From NCBI RefSeq assembly GCF_009380135.2, contig NZ_WHUT02000008.1, positions 124,001 through 188,000 of the forward strand: 64,000 bases of DNA. The letters are read 5' to 3'. The stretch's first letter is position 1. Every line of letters begins with the position of its first letter. Origin of the DNA: Fertoeibacter niger (GTDB taxonomy: Bacteria > Pseudomonadota > Alphaproteobacteria > Rhodobacterales > Rhodobacteraceae). This document shows positions 45,289 to 54,545 of this stretch, piece after piece. Position numbers and translations under genes: made by a program. A model generated the notes under the pieces. It saw only the letters and a program-made list of their open reading frames with translations, had not been told where the DNA came from and made no database searches.

Positions 45289-46107
45289 ATGGCGCACAGA
45301 CCGACCGGACGCACCCCGCGCGGCGAGGTTTTGCTGAGCCTCAGAGGCATATCAAAGAATTTCGGGGCGGTATCGGCGCTGACCGGCATCGACCTTGACG
45401 TGCATGCAGGTGAGGTTGTGGCGCTTGTGGGCGACAACGGTGCAGGAAAATCCACGCTGGTCAAGGTGCTGGCCGGGGTGCACCAGCCCACATCGGGCAC
45501 GATCACCTTTCAGGGCCGCCCCGTGACCATGGCCAGTCCGAGTGCGGCACTGGACCTGGGCATCGCCACGGTGTTTCAGGATCTGGCCCTGTGCGAAAAC
45601 CTTGACGTGGTGGCCAACATCTTTCTGGGGCAGGAGCTGAACCCGCTCAGGCTGGATGAGGTGGCGATGGAGGTGCGGGCCTGGACGCTGCTGCACGAAT
45701 TGGCCGCGCGCATTCCATCCGTGCGCGAACCCATTGCATCCCTGTCGGGCGGGCAGCGGCAGACCGTGGCCATCGCACGCTCGCTGCTGATGGATCCGCG
45801 CATCATCATGCTGGATGAACCGACCGCCGCGCTGGGTGTGGCCCAGACCGCCGAGGTGCTGAACCTGGTGGAACGGGTGCGCGAAAAGGGGCTGGGCGTG
45901 ATCATGATCAGTCACAACATGGAAGATGTGCGCGCAGTGGCCGACCGGATCGTGGTGCTGCGGTTGGGGCGCAACAACGGCGTTTTCACCCCCGATGCCA
46001 GCAATCAGGAACTGGTGGGTGCCATCACCGGCGCCACCGACAATGCCGTATCCCGGCGCGAGGGCCGCATTCAGGCCGGACGCGCGCAGGCGGAGGATGC
46101 ACTGTGA
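45289..46107 (+). CDS. CUT2 ABC ATPase, single-domain (XylG/FrcA short type)
   Basis: 272 residues with one nucleotide-binding domain only: GDNGAGKST (48-56), LSGGQRQTVAIARSLL and IIMLDEPTAALG. Single-domain versions are known in rhizobial fructose/xylose systems (FrcA-like), in contrast to the tandem 506-residue ATPase of the operon at 29.2 kb. ATG 45289 follows AAAGGA; ATG 45271 is an alternative. Overlaps the permease gene by GTGA. Confidence 0.88.
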   Translation: MAHRPTGRTPRGEVLLSLRGISKNFGAVSALTGIDLDVHAGEVVALVGDNGAGKSTLVKVLAGVHQPTSGTITFQGRPVTMASPSAALDLGIATVFQDLALCENLDVVANIFLGQELNPLRLDEVAMEVRAWTLLHELAARIPSVREPIASLSGGQRQTVAIARSLLMDPRIIMLDEPTAALGVAQTAEVLNLVERVREKGLGVIMISHNMEDVRAVADRIVVLRLGRNNGVFTPDASNQELVGAITGATDNAVSRREGRIQAGRAQAEDAL

Positions 46108-47342
46108 CCGAACCGAAAATTCAACTGGACCGTGGCGACAGCCGCGTCACCCATGCCACCGGTCTTGGCGGCACCATCCGCGCCTTTTTCAACCGGGTAA
46201 AGGCGGGCGATCTGGGGTCATTGCCCGTGGTGGTGGGGCTGGCGATCATCTGGTCGGTGTTCACCGCGCTGAACCCGATTTTCCTGTCGCCCAACAACCT
46301 GGTGAACCTGCTGTTTGACTGCTCCACCGTGGGCATCATCGCATTGGGCATCGTCTGCGTGCTGATGCTGGGCGAGATTGACCTGAGCGTGGGCTCGATG
46401 AGCGGGGTTGGTTCTGCCATGGTGGGTGTGCTGTGGGTGGGGCAGGGCGTGCCTTTGCCCGTGGCCATCGGCGTGGCGCTGGGGCTGGGTGCGCTGATCG
46501 GTGCGGCCTATGCCACGTTGCGCAACCGTCTGGGCATGCCGAGTTTCGTCTCTACCCTGTCGGGCTTGTTGGCGCTGCTGGGATTGCAGCTTTACATGCT
46601 GGGTTCGACGGGTTCCATCAACCTGCCCTACGGGTCGGGGTTCGTGAATTTCGGCCAGTTGCTGATGATGCCCGCCTGGTTGTCCTATGCGCTGGCGCTG
46701 GTGCCGGGGGTCGTGATGGTGGCAAGCGGCCTGCGCACAAATGCGCGGCGGCGGGCGGCCAATCTGTCGGCAGGATCATCGGGCGGGCTGCTGCTGAAAG
46801 CCGCGATCACCACGGCGGTGCTGGTGGCGGTGGTTGCCTATCTGAACCTTGGGCGCGGGTTGCCCTGGATGTTCGGGCTGTTCGTGGGTCTGGTGGTGGT
46901 GATGGACTACGCGCTGACCCGCACGCAATGGGGCCGGTCAATGAAGGCCGTTGGCGGCAATGCCGAGGCGGCACGCCGCGCGGGCATCAATGTGCGGCGC
47001 ATCTACATCAGCGCGTTCATGCTGTGTTCGATGTTCGCAGCACTGGGTGGGGTGATGTCATCGGCGCGTCTGGCCAGCGCCAGCCAGCAGGCGGGCACGG
47101 GCGACGTGAACCTGAATGCCATCGCGGCGGCGGTAATCGGCGGCACCAGCCTGTTCGGCGGGCGGGGCAGCGCCTGGGCGGCGCTTTTGGGGATCATCGT
47201 GATCCAGTCGATTGCCAACGGGCTGACGCTGCTGAACCTGTCGTCGTCCCTGCGCTACATGATCACCGGCGGCGTGCTGGCCATTGCCGTGATCGTTGAC
47301 AGTCTGGCCCGGCAAAGCCGCCAGTCCCATGGCCGCGCGTGA
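46104..47342 (+). CDS. CUT2 ABC permease, XylH-like
   Basis: 412-residue permease, longer than RbsC-type proteins and like XylH, with CUT2 signature [17 protein letters not shown] and [25 protein letters not shown] start overlaps the ATPase stop. Together with the two previous genes imports the pentitol or related sugar. Confidence 0.9.
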   Translation: MTEPKIQLDRGDSRVTHATGLGGTIRAFFNRVKAGDLGSLPVVVGLAIIWSVFTALNPIFLSPNNLVNLLFDCSTVGIIALGIVCVLMLGEIDLSVGSMSGVGSAMVGVLWVGQGVPLPVAIGVALGLGALIGAAYATLRNRLGMPSFVSTLSGLLALLGLQLYMLGSTGSINLPYGSGFVNFGQLLMMPAWLSYALALVPGVVMVASGLRTNARRRAANLSAGSSGGLLLKAAITTAVLVAVVAYLNLGRGLPWMFGLFVGLVVVMDYALTRTQWGRSMKAVGGNAEAARRAGINVRRIYISAFMLCSMFAALGGVMSSARLASASQQAGTGDVNLNAIAAAVIGGTSLFGGRGSAWAALLGIIVIQSIANGLTLLNLSSSLRYMITGGVLAIAVIVDSLARQSRQSHGRA

Positions 47343-47355
47343 AAGGGTGTCGAAG

Positions 47356-48084
47356 ATGTCGGATGAACTGACAGGCAAGGTGGCGGCCATCACGGGTGCC
47401 GCCTCGGGGATCGGCCTTGAATGCGCGCGCCGGATGCTGGGCGCGGGGGCCACGGTGGTGCTGATTGACCGCGCCGCCGACCGGCTTGCCCGGCTGTGCG
47501 AGGGGCTGGGGCCAAGGGCGCTGCCGCTGGTGGTCGATCTGGCCGACCCTGCCAGCGTTGCGCGCATGCTGCCCGGCATTCTGGACAGGGCGGGGGGCCT
47601 TGATATATTCCATGCCAATGCCGGTTCCTATGTGGGCGGCGCAGTGCTGGAGGGTGATCCCGATGCCTGGGACCGGATGCTGAACCTCAACATCAACGCG
47701 GTGTTCCGGTCGGTCCATGCCGTGCTGCCGCATATGGCGGCGCAGAAATCGGGTGATGTGATGGTCACAAGCTCCATCGCCGGGATCGTGCCGGTGGTGT
47801 GGGAGCCGATTTATACCGCGTCGAAATTCGCGGTGCAGGCTTTCGTGCACACCGTGCGGCGGCAGGTGGCCCCGCATGGCATCCGCGTGATGGCGGTGGC
47901 CCCCGGTCCGGTGGTGACGGCGCTGCTGGATGACTGGCCCAAGGCAAAAATGGACGAGGCGCTGGCCAATGGCAGCCTGATGCAGCCGGGCGAGGTGGCC
48001 GATGCGGTGCTGTTCATGCTGACGCGTTCGCGCAACGTGACGATCCGCGATCTGGTGATCCTGCCTGCCAGTGTGGATCTGTGA
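47356..48084 (+). CDS. SDR dehydrogenase, probable ribitol 2-dehydrogenase
   Basis: 242-residue [19 protein letters not shown] at 14-29, NAG at about 91-93, catalytic Y in [10 protein letters not shown] (YxxxK) and a conserved serine before it. The opening [19 protein letters not shown] strongly recalls ribitol 2-dehydrogenases. Coupled by TGATG to a ribulokinase gene, which supports ribitol to D-ribulose oxidation. Substrate assignment is inference from family resemblance and context. Confidence 0.78.
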   Translation: MSDELTGKVAAITGAASGIGLECARRMLGAGATVVLIDRAADRLARLCEGLGPRALPLVVDLADPASVARMLPGILDRAGGLDIFHANAGSYVGGAVLEGDPDAWDRMLNLNINAVFRSVHAVLPHMAAQKSGDVMVTSSIAGIVPVVWEPIYTASKFAVQAFVHTVRRQVAPHGIRVMAVAPGPVVTALLDDWPKAKMDEALANGSLMQPGEVADAVLFMLTRSRNVTIRDLVILPASVDL

Positions 48085-49697
48085 TGCCGGGGCGGTATCT
48101 GATCGGCGTCGATGTGGGCACCGGCAGCGCGCGGGCGGGCGTGTTCGATGGCGCGGGCCGGATGCTGGCCTCGGCCAAGGCCGATGTCACCATCTGGCAC
48201 GGGCCGGGGGCGATGGTGGAACAATCCTCGGCCCAGATCTGGGATGCGGTCTGCCAGTCGGTGCGGGCAGCGGTGGCGCATGCGGGCATTGACCCGGCGG
48301 CGGTGGCGGGTATCGGGTTTGATGCCACATGCTCGCTGGTCGTGCTGGGGCCGGGGGGCACACCCCTGCCGGTTGGCCCGTCAGAAGATCCGGCGCGTGA
48401 CATCATTGTCTGGATGGATCACCGCGCCACCGATCAGGCCGCGCGGATCAACGCCACCGGGCATGCGGTGCTGACCTATGTGGGCGGTGTGATCTCGCCC
48501 GAGATGGAGACGCCGAAACTGCTGTGGCTGCGCGAGAACCGCCCGCAGGTGTTTGACGCCGCATGGCAATTCTTCGATCTGGCGGATTACCTGACGTGGC
48601 GGGCCAGTGGCTCGCTTGCGCGGTCGGTTTGCACCCTCACTTGCAAATGGACCTATCTGGCGCATGAATCGCGCTGGGATGCGGGTTACTTCCATGCCAT
48701 CGGGCTGGGCGTACTGGCGGATGAGCGCTTTGCCCGCATCGGCTGCGAAGTGGTGAACCCCGGCACCGCGCTGGGGGCCGGGCTTACGGCTGGGGCTGCT
48801 GGCGATCTGGGCCTTGCCCCGGGCACGCCGGTGGCGGCGGGGATGATTGATGCCCATGCCGGGGGCATCGGCACGGTGGGGGCCACGGGCGCGGATGCCA
48901 CGGAAAACATGGGCTATGTGTTCGGCACATCCTCCTGCACCATGACGACCACGGCGGATCCGGTGTTTGTGCCCGGGGTGTGGGGGCCGTATTTCGCAGC
49001 CATGCTGCCGGGGGCCTGGCTGAACGAGGGCGGGCAATCGGCGGCGGGGGCGGCGATCGACCAGCTTTTGGCGCTGCACCCGGCCACTCCTGCGGCCCGG
49101 GTTGACGCTGCGGCGGCGGGCCAGCCGCTGCCGGTGTGGCTGGCGGATCAGGTGGTGGCGCGTGTGACGGGTCTGTCGGATGCCGCAGCACTGGCCGGTG
49201 GCCTGCATGTGGTGCCGGAATTTCTGGGCAACCGCGCGCCTTTTGCCGATTCGCATGCCCGCGCCATCATTGCCGGGTTGGGCATGGACAGCGACCGTGA
49301 CAGCCTGATCCGGCTTTACATCGCGGGGCTGTGTGGCATCGGCTATGGCCTGCGCCAGATCATCGCCACGCAGGCGGCGCATGGCGCGCCGGTGAAACGC
49401 ATCATGATCAGTGGCGGGGCAGGGCAGCACGATCTGGTGCGCCAGATCCTTGCCGACGCCACGGGGTTGCCGGTGGTGGCCACGGCGGCGGCCGAACCTG
49501 TGCTGCTGGGGTCGGCCATGCTGGGGGCGGTGGCGGGCGGGCTGTTCCCTGCGCTGGCGGGGGCGATGGCCGCAATGTCGGCCCCGGAGCGCAGCTTTGC
49601 GCCCGCAGGCGGTGCCATTGCCCAACGCCATGCCAGCCGCTTTGCCGCGTTTGAGCAGCTTCAGCAGGTTGCGCGCAGCATCCGCAGCGAAGGCTGA
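48084..49697 (+). CDS. FGGY kinase, probable D-ribulokinase
   Basis: 537-residue FGGY kinase of the ribulokinase group: GVDVGTGSARAGVFD (8-22), VIWMDHRATDQAARINAT (about 109-126), GTSSCTM substrate loop, and ISGGAGQHDLVRQILADATGLPV as the adenosine motif. WMDHRA and the NEGGQSAAGAAID stretch are typical of FGGY D-ribulose kinases. ATG 48084 overlaps the SDR stop by one base; GTG 48081 is possible. Gives D-ribulose 5-phosphate for the pentose-phosphate pathway. Confidence 0.85.
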   Translation: MPGRYLIGVDVGTGSARAGVFDGAGRMLASAKADVTIWHGPGAMVEQSSAQIWDAVCQSVRAAVAHAGIDPAAVAGIGFDATCSLVVLGPGGTPLPVGPSEDPARDIIVWMDHRATDQAARINATGHAVLTYVGGVISPEMETPKLLWLRENRPQVFDAAWQFFDLADYLTWRASGSLARSVCTLTCKWTYLAHESRWDAGYFHAIGLGVLADERFARIGCEVVNPGTALGAGLTAGAAGDLGLAPGTPVAAGMIDAHAGGIGTVGATGADATENMGYVFGTSSCTMTTTADPVFVPGVWGPYFAAMLPGAWLNEGGQSAAGAAIDQLLALHPATPAARVDAAAAGQPLPVWLADQVVARVTGLSDAAALAGGLHVVPEFLGNRAPFADSHARAIIAGLGMDSDRDSLIRLYIAGLCGIGYGLRQIIATQAAHGAPVKRIMISGGAGQHDLVRQILADATGLPVVATAAAEPVLLGSAMLGAVAGGLFPALAGAMAAMSAPERSFAPAGGAIAQRHASRFAAFEQLQQVARSIRSEG

Positions 49698-49728
49698 GCC
49701 CGCCTGAAGGTCTGGCCCCTTGCGGCGG

Positions 49729-50973
49729 TCAGGTGTTCAGATGCGGCCAGATCCGCGTGGCATCGGTCAACTGGCCCCCCGTCGCCATCACCTCGCGTGG
49801 GGTGGGGTGGCTGATGAAGTGCAGCGGGCTGGCGGTGGGGCCATAGGCGCCGCTGGCATGCACGGCAATCAGATCGCCCTCGGCCAGCGGGGGCAGCGTG
49901 ACGCCCGAGGCCAGCTTGTCGATGGATGTGCAAAGCGGGCCGGAAATATCAACCTTTTCCGCGCCCTCGCCGCCACCCACGCGGTGCATCACATAATTGC
50001 GCCGCAGCACCATGCCGAAATGTCCCGACGCCGCCAGATGCGCGTTCATGCCCCCGTCACAGATCGCAATCCTGCTGCCGCGCGAGGATTTGACCGATAC
50101 CACCCGCGTCACGAAATACCCCGCCTCGCCCACCAGATAGCGGCCCAGTTCCAGGATCAGGCGGGCATCCGCAAAGCGCGGCTCGGCGCGGAACGCATCC
50201 AGGGCGGGGCCGATGCCGGCTGCCACGGCGGGCAGGTCAAGCCCCGCATCCCCCGCGTGATAGGGAATGCCAAGGCCCGAACCGAACACCAGTTTCTGCG
50301 GGACCAGATCATGCGCGGTGCAGATGTCACGGAACACATCCATGAAAATCTGCCAGTTTTCGCAGATTGCCTCGGGTTTCAGGCATTGCGTGCCGGAATA
50401 GATATGCAGCCCGATGACGCGCAGGTGGGGCAGGCCCAAAATGGCGGGAATTTCCTCTCCCGCCGTCTCGACATCAATGCCGAACGGGCTGGGACGCCCC
50501 GCCATATGGTCGCCGAACCCCTTTGGCACCCGGGCAGGGGCAAGGCGGATCAGCACATCCTGCACCACGCCGCGTTCGCCCGCGATGCGGCTGGCCGCTT
50601 TGGCCTCACGCACATTCTCGATCACCAGCTCGCCGATGCCGCCGCCGATTGCCGCCTCAAGCTCGGCATCCTGCTTGGCGGGGCCGGTGAAACTGGCGCG
50701 GGCCGGGGCCCAGCCAGCGGCGCAGGCCAGTTGAAACTCGCCGCCTGATGACACGTCGATCAGTTCGACACGCGGTTCAAGCCAGGTGAGGAGCGCGGGG
50801 TTGGGGTTGCATTTCATCGCATAAGACAGCGCGAACCAGCGCCCGAACGTGGCGCGCAGCAGCGCCAGCCGCTCTTCCACCGCGTCGGTGAAATAGACAT
50901 AGGCGGGCGTGCCGAACCGCGCGGCAGCCTCGGCCAGCAGCCGGTCGGTGGCGTCAGGCATTGGCAAGGGCAT
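49729..50973 (-). CDS. Fold-III PLP-dependent decarboxylase, exosortase-associated/BtrK-like
   Basis: 414-residue enzyme of the diaminopimelate/ornithine decarboxylase superfamily. PLP lysine K54 in SYAMKCNPNP, GLHIYSGTQ, GSGLGIPYH for the phosphate, ELGRYLVGEAGYF, and catalytic cysteine in GPLCTSIDKL with GAYGPTASPLHF. It is not the lysine-pathway LysA: it is encoded with an acyl carrier protein (20-bp overlap) and an AMP ligase. In butirosin (BtrK) and macrolactam (VinO) pathways relatives decarboxylate an amino acid while it is tethered to a carrier protein; I infer the same here. ATG 50961 is an alternative start. Confidence 0.82.
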   Translation of the reverse strand: MPLPMPDATDRLLAEAAARFGTPAYVYFTDAVEERLALLRATFGRWFALSYAMKCNPNPALLTWLEPRVELIDVSSGGEFQLACAAGWAPARASFTGPAKQDAELEAAIGGGIGELVIENVREAKAASRIAGERGVVQDVLIRLAPARVPKGFGDHMAGRPSPFGIDVETAGEEIPAILGLPHLRVIGLHIYSGTQCLKPEAICENWQIFMDVFRDICTAHDLVPQKLVFGSGLGIPYHAGDAGLDLPAVAAGIGPALDAFRAEPRFADARLILELGRYLVGEAGYFVTRVVSVKSSRGSRIAICDGGMNAHLAASGHFGMVLRRNYVMHRVGGGEGAEKVDISGPLCTSIDKLASGVTLPPLAEGDLIAVHASGAYGPTASPLHFISHPTPREVMATGGQLTDATRIWPHLNT

Positions 50974-51193
50974 AATCCGCGATGCGGCCCACGGTATCGA
51001 AGTTTTCCAGCGTCACATCGGCGGGGCGCACGTCGATCTTGGCCTGTTCCTCGACAAAGGCGATGATGCTCATCATCGCTACCGAATCCAGCAGGCCGGT
51101 GGAAAACAGTTCGGTGTCGGCATCGACTGGCGCGTCGATATTCAGGCTGTCGGTCAGAAAGGCGATAAGGGCGGCGGTTGTCAAAAGCATCAT
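50954..51193 (-). CDS. Acyl carrier protein
   Basis: 79-residue free-standing carrier protein. The 4'-phosphopantetheine serine is S37 in GLLDSVAMM, in an acidic four-helix pattern (DAPVDADTELFSTGLLDSVAMMSIIAFVEE, described here in parts). It lies between the AMP ligase (19 bp upstream) and the PLP decarboxylase that overlaps it, so these three should act together. It is not in a fatty-acid synthesis context. Confidence 0.88.
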   Translation of the reverse strand: MMLLTTAALIAFLTDSLNIDAPVDADTELFSTGLLDSVAMMSIIAFVEEQAKIDVRPADVTLENFDTVGRIADYALANA

Positions 51194-51212
51194 GTGTCTT
51201 TCGGGTTCGGGG

Positions 51213-52766
51213 TCAGGAAAGGCCGGCCTTGCAGGCGGCGATGATGGCGGGGCGGTCCAGCTTGCCGCTGGCGGTTCGGGGCATGGCACCGGGCCAAGAA
51301 TGCAGGCGGCGCGGCACCATGTAATGCGCCATGGTCTTGCGGCAGTGCGTCATGAGTGCAGCCTCGGTCGCGCCGGGCAAGAGGAAGGCCGCCACATGCA
51401 CCACCTGGCCATGTTCCTCATCCTCCACCGCGAAAGCCACCACGTCACCGGCCAGCCCGCTTTGTGATACCAGATCCTCCACCTCGGTGGGCGACAGGCG
51501 AAAGCCCAGTGTCTTGATCATGTCATCCATCCGGCCGATGAACCAATAGTCGCCCTCGTCATCCACCCGCACCAGATCGCCGGACCAGACCACGGGCGTA
51601 TCGCCGATCAAGTGCGCAAGTTCGGGGCAGGGCCGGATTTTCTGCGCCGTCAGGTCCGGCCGTTCCCAATAGCCCAGACTGACCAGCGGCCCGGCATGCA
51701 CCAGTTCGCCCTGTTCGCCCGGCCCGGCAATGCCGATGCCGTGCTTGATGACGAACACCTGCGCCCGGGGTATCCCCTGCCCGATGGAGCCCATCTTGCG
51801 GGCAAACCGCGCGGGCGGCAGATAGGTGGACCGGAACGCCTCGGTCAGGCCATACATCAGATAGATATCCACCCCCGGAAACACATCGGGCATGCTTTGC
51901 AGGATGTCGGGCGGTATCTTGCCCCCGGTGTTGGTGATGCGGCGCAGCGCGGGCAGCTCCATCGGCGCATCGCGCAACAGGCGCACGATCTGGTTCCACA
52001 GGGGCGGCACCCCGGCCAGTCCGGTCACGGCCTGATCTCGCGCCATGCGCATCACCTCGGACGCCAGCGAAACCGGCTGATGCACCACGGTGCCGCCGGT
52101 CAGCATCATCGTGGTCAGCTGGTTCAGCCCCGCATCGAAACTGTAGGGCAGGACAGACAGCAGGCGGTCATCGGCCCCCAGCCCCAGATATTCTGCCACC
52201 GCCGCAGCACCATTGCGGATGTTGCTGTGGCTCAGCATCACGCCCTTGGGCAGGCCGGTGGAGCCCGAGGTGTAGATGATCATCGCCAGCGCCTGCGTAT
52301 CGGGCACAGCCTCGGGCACGGTTGCGGCGGGCAGCTCATCCCACAGACCGGCACCCGGCGGCACGGTGCCCGCGCCCCGCACCAGCAGATGCGCCAGCGT
52401 GGCAGGCAGATCGGCCCCGGCCAGCGCGCCCAGCACATTGCGCCCCAGAATTGCCGCACTGGCCCGGCAGTCGGTGGCCACATAGGCCAGTTGCGCCATG
52501 GTCCATTGCAGGTTGACGTTCACCGCCACCGCGCCGATCTGCCAGATGGCGAACATGGCCGCCACCTCGTCGATCCCCTTGCGCAGATGCACGATCACGC
52601 GGTCGCCGGGTTGCACACCGCGCGCCAGCAGCCAGCCTGCCACGCGGCCTGCCTCGGCAGCCAGTTCGGCATAGGTCACGCTGCGGGCGGCATCCACCAG
52701 CGCGGTCTTGTCCGCGTGTTCGGCCAGATTGTCGGCCAGCAGGCGATAGACGGTTGCGCCGTTCAT
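51213..52766 (-). CDS. AMP-forming acyl/aminoacyl ligase
   Basis: 517-residue ANL-superfamily enzyme: P-loop YTSGSTGLPKG (165-175), MYGLTEAFRSTYLPP, GDLVRVDDEGDYWFIGRMDDMIKTLGFRLSPTEVEDL, and the C-terminal catalytic lysine in ASGKLDRP. Activates a carboxylate with ATP and, given the adjacent ACP gene, probably loads it there. Similar to the acyl-CoA ligases annotated with exosortase systems. Starts ATG 52766, overlapping the transferase gene by 4 bp. Could be an amino-acid adenylating enzyme; specificity is not readable by eye. Confidence 0.87.
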   Translation of the reverse strand: MNGATVYRLLADNLAEHADKTALVDAARSVTYAELAAEAGRVAGWLLARGVQPGDRVIVHLRKGIDEVAAMFAIWQIGAVAVNVNLQWTMAQLAYVATDCRASAAILGRNVLGALAGADLPATLAHLLVRGAGTVPPGAGLWDELPAATVPEAVPDTQALAMIIYTSGSTGLPKGVMLSHSNIRNGAAAVAEYLGLGADDRLLSVLPYSFDAGLNQLTTMMLTGGTVVHQPVSLASEVMRMARDQAVTGLAGVPPLWNQIVRLLRDAPMELPALRRITNTGGKIPPDILQSMPDVFPGVDIYLMYGLTEAFRSTYLPPARFARKMGSIGQGIPRAQVFVIKHGIGIAGPGEQGELVHAGPLVSLGYWERPDLTAQKIRPCPELAHLIGDTPVVWSGDLVRVDDEGDYWFIGRMDDMIKTLGFRLSPTEVEDLVSQSGLAGDVVAFAVEDEEHGQVVHVAAFLLPGATEAALMTHCRKTMAHYMVPRRLHSWPGAMPRTASGKLDRPAIIAACKAGLS

Positions 52767-53359
52767 GCCCCGGCCCCCGGCCCTGCGGGTTTCTTGGCAA
52801 AGATCGGCAGGCGCGGATAGATTTTGGCGGGCGATCCGATCACGATGGAATCCGACGGCACATTGGTGCTGACAGCGGTATTGGCCCCGATGCGCACCCG
52901 GTCGCCGATGCGGATGCGGCCCAGCACGGTGGAATTTACGCCGATGAACACATCGTCGCCGATGATGGGCGCGCCCGGCCCCATGTTGGTTCCGATGGTC
53001 ACATTGTGCATCACGCCGCAGCGGTCGCCGATCACCACATCGGGGTGGATCGACAGCGACCCTTCGGCATGGATGATGTGAAAATCGCTGCCGATCGTCA
53101 CCTGTGGCGGAATCCATACTTTCGTGACGTTCAGGATCAACAGTTTCAGCAGGCCGTAAACCTTGTTTGCCAGCCAGCGCGACACAGCGTAGCGCCGCGA
53201 CAACCCCCACCGGCCAAAACGGTAGATGGCGAGCGACACGAAAGCAGGCTCGGTCAGGGACCGGCCATGGCGTATGTAGTCTTCGCGCAATGCCTGCAAC
53301 ACCCGGCGGCTCCGTTCCTGCGGTTTCACGGCCCAAGACGGGCCGGATCGGCCAGTCAT
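52763..53359 (-). CDS. Left-handed beta-helix acyltransferase, serine O-acetyltransferase-like
   Basis: 198 residues. After a helical N-terminus (RRVLQALREDYIRHG, SLAIYRFGRWGL) the second half is a hexapeptide-repeat beta-helix: HIIHAEGSLSIHPDVVIGD, MHNVTIGTNMGPGAPIIGDDVFIG, RIGDRVRIGANTAV, with the H/GTN pattern of CysE-type enzymes and a VIGSPAKIY end. In polysaccharide clusters such proteins transfer acetyl or other acyl groups to a sugar. The partner acyl donor could be acetyl-CoA or the acyl-ACP made by the neighbours. ATG at 53359; upstream sequence encodes no fold. Confidence 0.83.
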   Translation of the reverse strand: MTGRSGPSWAVKPQERSRRVLQALREDYIRHGRSLTEPAFVSLAIYRFGRWGLSRRYAVSRWLANKVYGLLKLLILNVTKVWIPPQVTIGSDFHIIHAEGSLSIHPDVVIGDRCGVMHNVTIGTNMGPGAPIIGDDVFIGVNSTVLGRIRIGDRVRIGANTAVSTNVPSDSIVIGSPAKIYPRLPIFAKKPAGPGAGA

Positions 53360-53438
53360 AGTGGCCGTGGACCAAACTGATCCATAATCGTGACTTTCGC
53401 GCGGCGGCACGCTGGCAGGTTCGTGCCACAGCGCGCAT

Positions 53439-54476
53439 TCAGCGCAAAAGCTCCAGCGTGCGGGCGACATCACCCCAATCGGCGCGGAAATTCCGCGCGT
53501 TGCCCTCGGCCACGACAAGGGCAAAGCTCTGGTCCAGCCGGTCTGTCATCAGCTTCATCGCAGCCGTGACACGGTCGGGCGGCTGGATGGTGAATAGGGT
53601 TGATCCGGGGGGCGAAACGGCCATGCCATGCACCAGCTGGCTACCCTCGACCCCGGCGATGACGCGCGCATTGCCGCAGGCGTCCATCAATTCGTCCACC
53701 GTCTTTTGCGTGGCGTCGATGATTGTGAAACCATGGTCGGCCTGCAACCGGCCGGCGATCTCATCCTCGTTCTCCAGCAGACGCTGGTCGCCGGTGCGCC
53801 CGCGCAGCAAAAACACGCCGGGCACCGGGGCCGGGTTGCGCCCCGCCAGCAGCATGTCGCGCATCGCGGCGGCGCGCGCCTGTTTGCCGGTATTCTGCGG
53901 CATGTCGTCGAACAGGATCAATTCGCGGAAATGCGCATCGGTGATGCGGCGGGGCGCCATGCCCAGCAGTTCTTCATAGCGCGGCACATGGCCCTTTCCC
54001 GGCGGGGCGGTGGTCACGGGGTTGCCTGCGGCGGCGGCCAGCGGATAGGTGATGCCATTGTCCACCAGCCAGTTGCCGAACCAGCGGTTGCCCACCCAGG
54101 TTTCATACAGCGCGCCCGACAGTTCGACCTCGGGGCGGCGGAAGGCAAGGCTGCGGCGCTGCTGCCGCAGATGCCGCTCGGCCCCGTTCGCATAGATCAC
54201 GCCATCCACAAGATCGGCATCGCGCAGCAGATAACCCATGGTGGGCGGCACCTGCACGTCATGGTCGGCCCGCAGCGCATGGATCGTCTCGGGCAGCGTG
54301 GCAAACTCAGTGCCCCGGATCCGGTCATAATGCGCGGGCAGCACAAAGGCGGGCGGAAAGCGGCGGGTTTCTCGCGGGGTTATTTCCCACCGGTCAACGG
54401 CTGCGGTGATCACATCAGGCGGCGTTTGCCCGGCCAGCCGCAGCAACCAGTTGATAGTGGGTCGGAATGACAACAC
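53439..54476 (-). CDS. GT61-family glycosyltransferase
   Basis: 345 residues, GTG start at 54476. The C-terminal half carries the DUF563/GT61 signatures FLLRGRTGDQRLLENEDEI and VEGSQLVHGMAVSPPGSTLFTIQPPDR. GT61 enzymes in bacteria are found in capsule and exopolysaccharide clusters. Central in an operon with an acyltransferase and an esterase, so it likely builds or extends the glycan that those enzymes decorate. Confidence 0.83.
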   Translation of the reverse strand: MLSFRPTINWLLRLAGQTPPDVITAAVDRWEITPRETRRFPPAFVLPAHYDRIRGTEFATLPETIHALRADHDVQVPPTMGYLLRDADLVDGVIYANGAERHLRQQRRSLAFRRPEVELSGALYETWVGNRWFGNWLVDNGITYPLAAAAGNPVTTAPPGKGHVPRYEELLGMAPRRITDAHFRELILFDDMPQNTGKQARAAAMRDMLLAGRNPAPVPGVFLLRGRTGDQRLLENEDEIAGRLQADHGFTIIDATQKTVDELMDACGNARVIAGVEGSQLVHGMAVSPPGSTLFTIQPPDRVTAAMKLMTDRLDQSFALVVAEGNARNFRADWGDVARTLELLR

Positions 54477-54545
54477 GCAGCAAACTCCGCAGGCCCTGAT
54501 TGCAATTGACGCTAGGGCAAAACCCGGCGCAGGGAAAGTGGTGGC

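Noticed and set aside
49729-50973. LysA (diaminopimelate decarboxylase) of lysine synthesis
   Set aside because: Active-site motifs fit the superfamily, but coupling to ACP and AMP ligase genes and the exosortase-associated style of sequence argue for a different substrate.
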